Positions 61,359-64,000 of a stretch of DNA of 64,000 nt are shown here, one piece after another. Made by a program: the position numbers and the translations under genes. The stretch is from Straminergon stramineum (taxonomy: Eukaryota > Streptophyta > Bryopsida > Hypnales > Calliergonaceae), in contig OY987263.1 of assembly GCA_963920665.1 (NCBI GenBank), forward strand, positions 35,514,547 through 35,578,546, in the 5' to 3' direction. The stretch's first letter is position 1. Each line of letters starts with the position of its first letter. A model generated the notes under the pieces. It saw nothing but the letters and a program-made list of their open reading frames with translations. It ran no database searches and was not told where the DNA came from.

Positions 61359-61581
61359 AAAGGCTTTTTCTGGCGCTTGATAGCCTTCAAAAATCGGCTC
61401 AAGACACCAGTGTTACAGTGTTTCTTTAAAGCTACCACGATACCCAAACTAGAACTAAGAAAAAGTAAAAACAGTGAACCCAAGTGCCTCAAAAATTCGG
61501 CACAGAGATTTTCCAGTGAGCTACAAAGTAAACAGGTGCAATAAATAGTGCGCCTTGGTACAACTACTCGCTTCAGTTTCT

Positions 61582-61591
61582 GCCACGTGTC
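61582..61591. promoter_or_regulatory. G-box/ABRE-like element
   Basis: GCCACGTGTC contains the CACGTG core bound by plant bZIP and bHLH factors, with ABRE-like flanks. Its position upstream of the small minus-strand transcript fits a promoter. It is also about 470 bp beyond the stop of the LOTUS gene. Confidence 0.45.
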
Positions 61592-62061
61592 ATCAGGGTT
61601 CAGAATTTAGAAATTCGTTCGCCAAGGGAGATGTGAAAAAAAAATTACATGTCCCTTGAACCCCTAGCTCCCAAGTCCATTCCTGTTGTTTTGAGAAGTC
61701 GAAATCATGAGAGGAGGCATCTAGCCTCTATCTATCAGCTCCAATGTAGTAGGACAGCCATGTATGTCTTCAGTACAGGGAAAGAAAACCAACACACATA
61801 AGCTACTGGCCAAGTAAGTAAATGTTTCTGGCCCATAGTTAATTGTGGTAGAGCTTGAGAAACTCCACAAAAGTATGATTTTTCTGCGTAGATGGTACTT
61901 GGATCTCCAGTTGAAGCACTCCACAGTAAGAAGCCGCAAACTTCCCTTTTTACTGGTTAGGTCATGTTGTATAAAAGGAACGCTGCATTGGTGATCCACT
62001 TCAGAGATAGTCCAAGAGTTGGCACAGATCTATGTTAATGTGTTGGATGTCAGGTTCACAT

Positions 62062-63999
62062 CTAACACACGGCAACCACATCATACTCTTTCCTTGTCTC
62101 TCCCTTGTCTCCCTTCACAATCTTCTCTTTGAGTATAGCAACATCTTTGACCTGCCATATGAAAACACAAGTTTGAATTTTCTCGTCGCACTTTGGAGAG
62201 AAGTCGCACCAAAAAATGAAAAATAGAGTACTCGCACACATTCTAATAACACTGCACCACAAGTTTATGGACTAAGGGAAGCACATAAGAGGCCTCTATG
62301 TGGTAACACAGAGCTACGCAGTATAATTACCTTCTGGAATAAGGCATCCATGCTGTCCACTCCCAGGTATTGGAGGTCCACGGAACTTCCATAGCGTTGC
62401 TGATACAGCATGGGAAACTTCTTCCCGTCGATTCTTAAAGAGTAGGAGACTAATAGCTCCTGAAGTTGCTGTTTGAAACCAGCCAACTTCAGGTCCACCT
62501 TATAATCTTCAGCTTTACAAACCTACAAATGATTTGTTTCAAAAAGCATCAGACCTCAGTTTGATTCAACAAAACATGCACAAAACATATGCATTCTGAT
62601 AATCAGAATATCAAATAAATCAAAATCCAATCTCACCTCTCCAATATCAACAACAGTTTCAGTCTTGGTAGCATCAAGCTTCCCCTTGACTGCATCGTTC
62701 ACAATATCCCAATCGATTGGATGTGCATAAACGTTGGGTTTCACATCATCCATGTCCATGTCGAGCAAGTGGCGCATGCTGGAGACCTCAGGTGCAGGTA
62801 CTTCTTTCACCTCAGGAACATCCTTCACCTCAGGGTCACAGTCGTCACTGGCATCCCTGCAAAAACACAACCATCCAGTCAGTTGAATGCCTTTTACTAA
62901 TAGTCCTGCAAACAGAGACTCCATCATAAAACCAAAACCCCCCAAAAAAATTACACATGCCTGATATCATACATACATAGGGAGACCTGTGTATGATACC
63001 TGGTAGAGATGGATAATACGGTACATACAAGGGCCTTTCTATGATAGTTATGATCACAGGGAGACCTTCACATAAATCATGGAAGAGATTCTTTATATGA
63101 TATTTCTGGAAACACCCGTTACCTGTCTCTGTCAGTCTTGGGAAAAGAAGAAGTCTTGTTTCCAGAAGGCTTGTACTTGTTCCGGGACTTCAACAGGTGC
63201 AAGGTCCTTAACGAGCCTTCGCCCTTCACAACCAAAGTGTCCTTCATCTTCTCCAGAAGATGAACCATCTTTGAAGCGCTGTACTCAGCGAGGACCAGAG
63301 GCCGCCCAAACGCCTTGTTATACTCCGCGGGCACTTTCACCAAATTCATACACCCGTGGTTCTGGGTCAGCAGCTGGTGAAGCTGCTTCTTCAAACCAGC
63401 GAGGTCCCCGGGTTGCACCCACATAGTACTCCCGCCGGGGCTCGTGGGCTGCTGGGGCTGCTGCTGCTCCTCCATATCGAACCCCATATCCGCGGACTGC
63501 TGCACACATCAAGGCGAGTGAGCATGCTGTGTGGCACAAGAAATTGGTGCACAAGGTCTCACAGATGTTTCTTGTCTAAACATAACCTCTCAACCAACCA
63601 TAGCCACTTGGTAACTCACGAACATCCACAGTTGGTCATGGATGTTTTTCATGCACAACCAAGTGGGCCATGTTGGATAGCAAGCTCATGAATTCTCCGC
63701 CCCCGCGGTGCATTCCTTCTTCCCCAAGAGGCTGCCATCTACTACGATAACGCAAGCTCACGGAACACCAATCGTGGTTCGTTTGGAATGGCATGGAATG
63801 CAAATACCAGATTCGTCGATGCAAGAATCCAACATGGAAGAGAAAAACAAGGACTTGTTTACTTACAAGGTCTCACCTGTTGAATGCCGCTGTTGTTCTG
63901 AGCACCATCGACCGTCGGGAACACCTGCCGGTTCCCAAACCCCCCGGGGCTCCCAGTCTGGATCCGGACCTGCGCTCCTGACCCGGCGTTTCTGGCCAT
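62062..63999 (-). CDS. Tandem LOTUS (OST-HTH) domain protein
   Basis: Five exons on the minus strand, 63999-63877, 63499-63123, 62856-62637, 62522-62331 and 62151-62062, join in phase with GT-AG introns and encode 333 aa. Residues about 72-145 form one LOTUS winged-helix domain (DLAGLKKQLHQLLTQNHGCM, VPAEYNKAFGRPL, KMVHLLEKM). A second lies at about 250-320 (LAGFKQQLQELLVSYSLRI, KFPMLYQQRYGSSVDLQYLG, MDALFQKVKDVAIL). Between them is an acidic linker with a repeated EVKDVPEVKEVPAPEV stretch. The N-terminus is Gly/Gln-rich. LOTUS domains occur in Oskar, TDRD5/7, MARF1 and plant proteins, where they bind G-rich RNA or a DEAD-box helicase partner. No NYN nuclease domain is present in this model. 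The ATG is one base from the window end, so further N-terminal sequence may lie outside. The exact RNA role is unknown. Confidence 0.8.
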
Positions 64000-64000
64000 G

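Noticed and set aside
61721..61999. Minus-strand ORF of 92 codons
   Set aside because: Lies in the 3' region of the LOTUS gene, without splice or motif support.
1..64000. CRISPR array, bacterial operon or defence system
   Set aside because: Tandem repeats here lack regular unique spacers, genes have spliceosomal introns, and no prokaryotic gene family was recognised.

Overview
This window looks like nuclear DNA of a land plant, probably a non-flowering one (bryophyte- or fern-like); the exact lineage is a guess. It has GT-AG introns, plant-type gene families (a VTE6-like phytyl-phosphate kinase, an AP2/ERF factor, a JASON-like protein, a lachrymatory-factor-synthase-like SRPBCC protein) and very AT-rich spacers full of short inverted-repeat elements. 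There are no bacterial operons, rRNA, CRISPR or obvious tRNA genes. All gene models were built by hand from reading frames and splice-site phase, without transcripts or database searches.

Layout. 1-4.0 kb: eroded coding sequence on the minus strand. 4.6-8.7 kb: five-exon VTE6-like gene (+), with an inserted element in intron 3. 11.1-13.3 kb: three-exon AP2/ERF gene (-), whose first intron ends in a minisatellite and also holds a foldback. 18.2-19.4 kb: broken minus-strand gene of unknown family. 19.4-32.5 kb: gene desert of inverted-repeat elements. 33.1-35.1 kb: two-exon SRPBCC gene (+) behind a threefold tandem repeat. 35.5-47.1 kb: second desert with many TTAA-flanked elements. 48.2-55.3 kb: nine-exon JASON-like gene (+) encoding 1018 aa. 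55.3-60.2 kb: AT-rich spacer. 60.3-61.4 kb: possible small two-exon gene (-). 62.1-64.0 kb: five-exon tandem LOTUS (OST-HTH) gene (-), whose ATG lies one base from the window edge.

The genes are unrelated housekeeping or regulatory genes and show no sign of a cluster. The most striking feature is the non-coding part: at least a dozen elements of about 0.22-0.96 kb with ends of the form TTAA-CCCCTAAA...TTTAGGGG-TTAA, in several sequence subfamilies. This is the terminal layout of piggyBac-type transposons. A second set has TA-AGGTAGG...CCTACCT-TA ends (Tc1/mariner-like layout). Copies sit inside introns of the VTE6-like and JASON-like genes.
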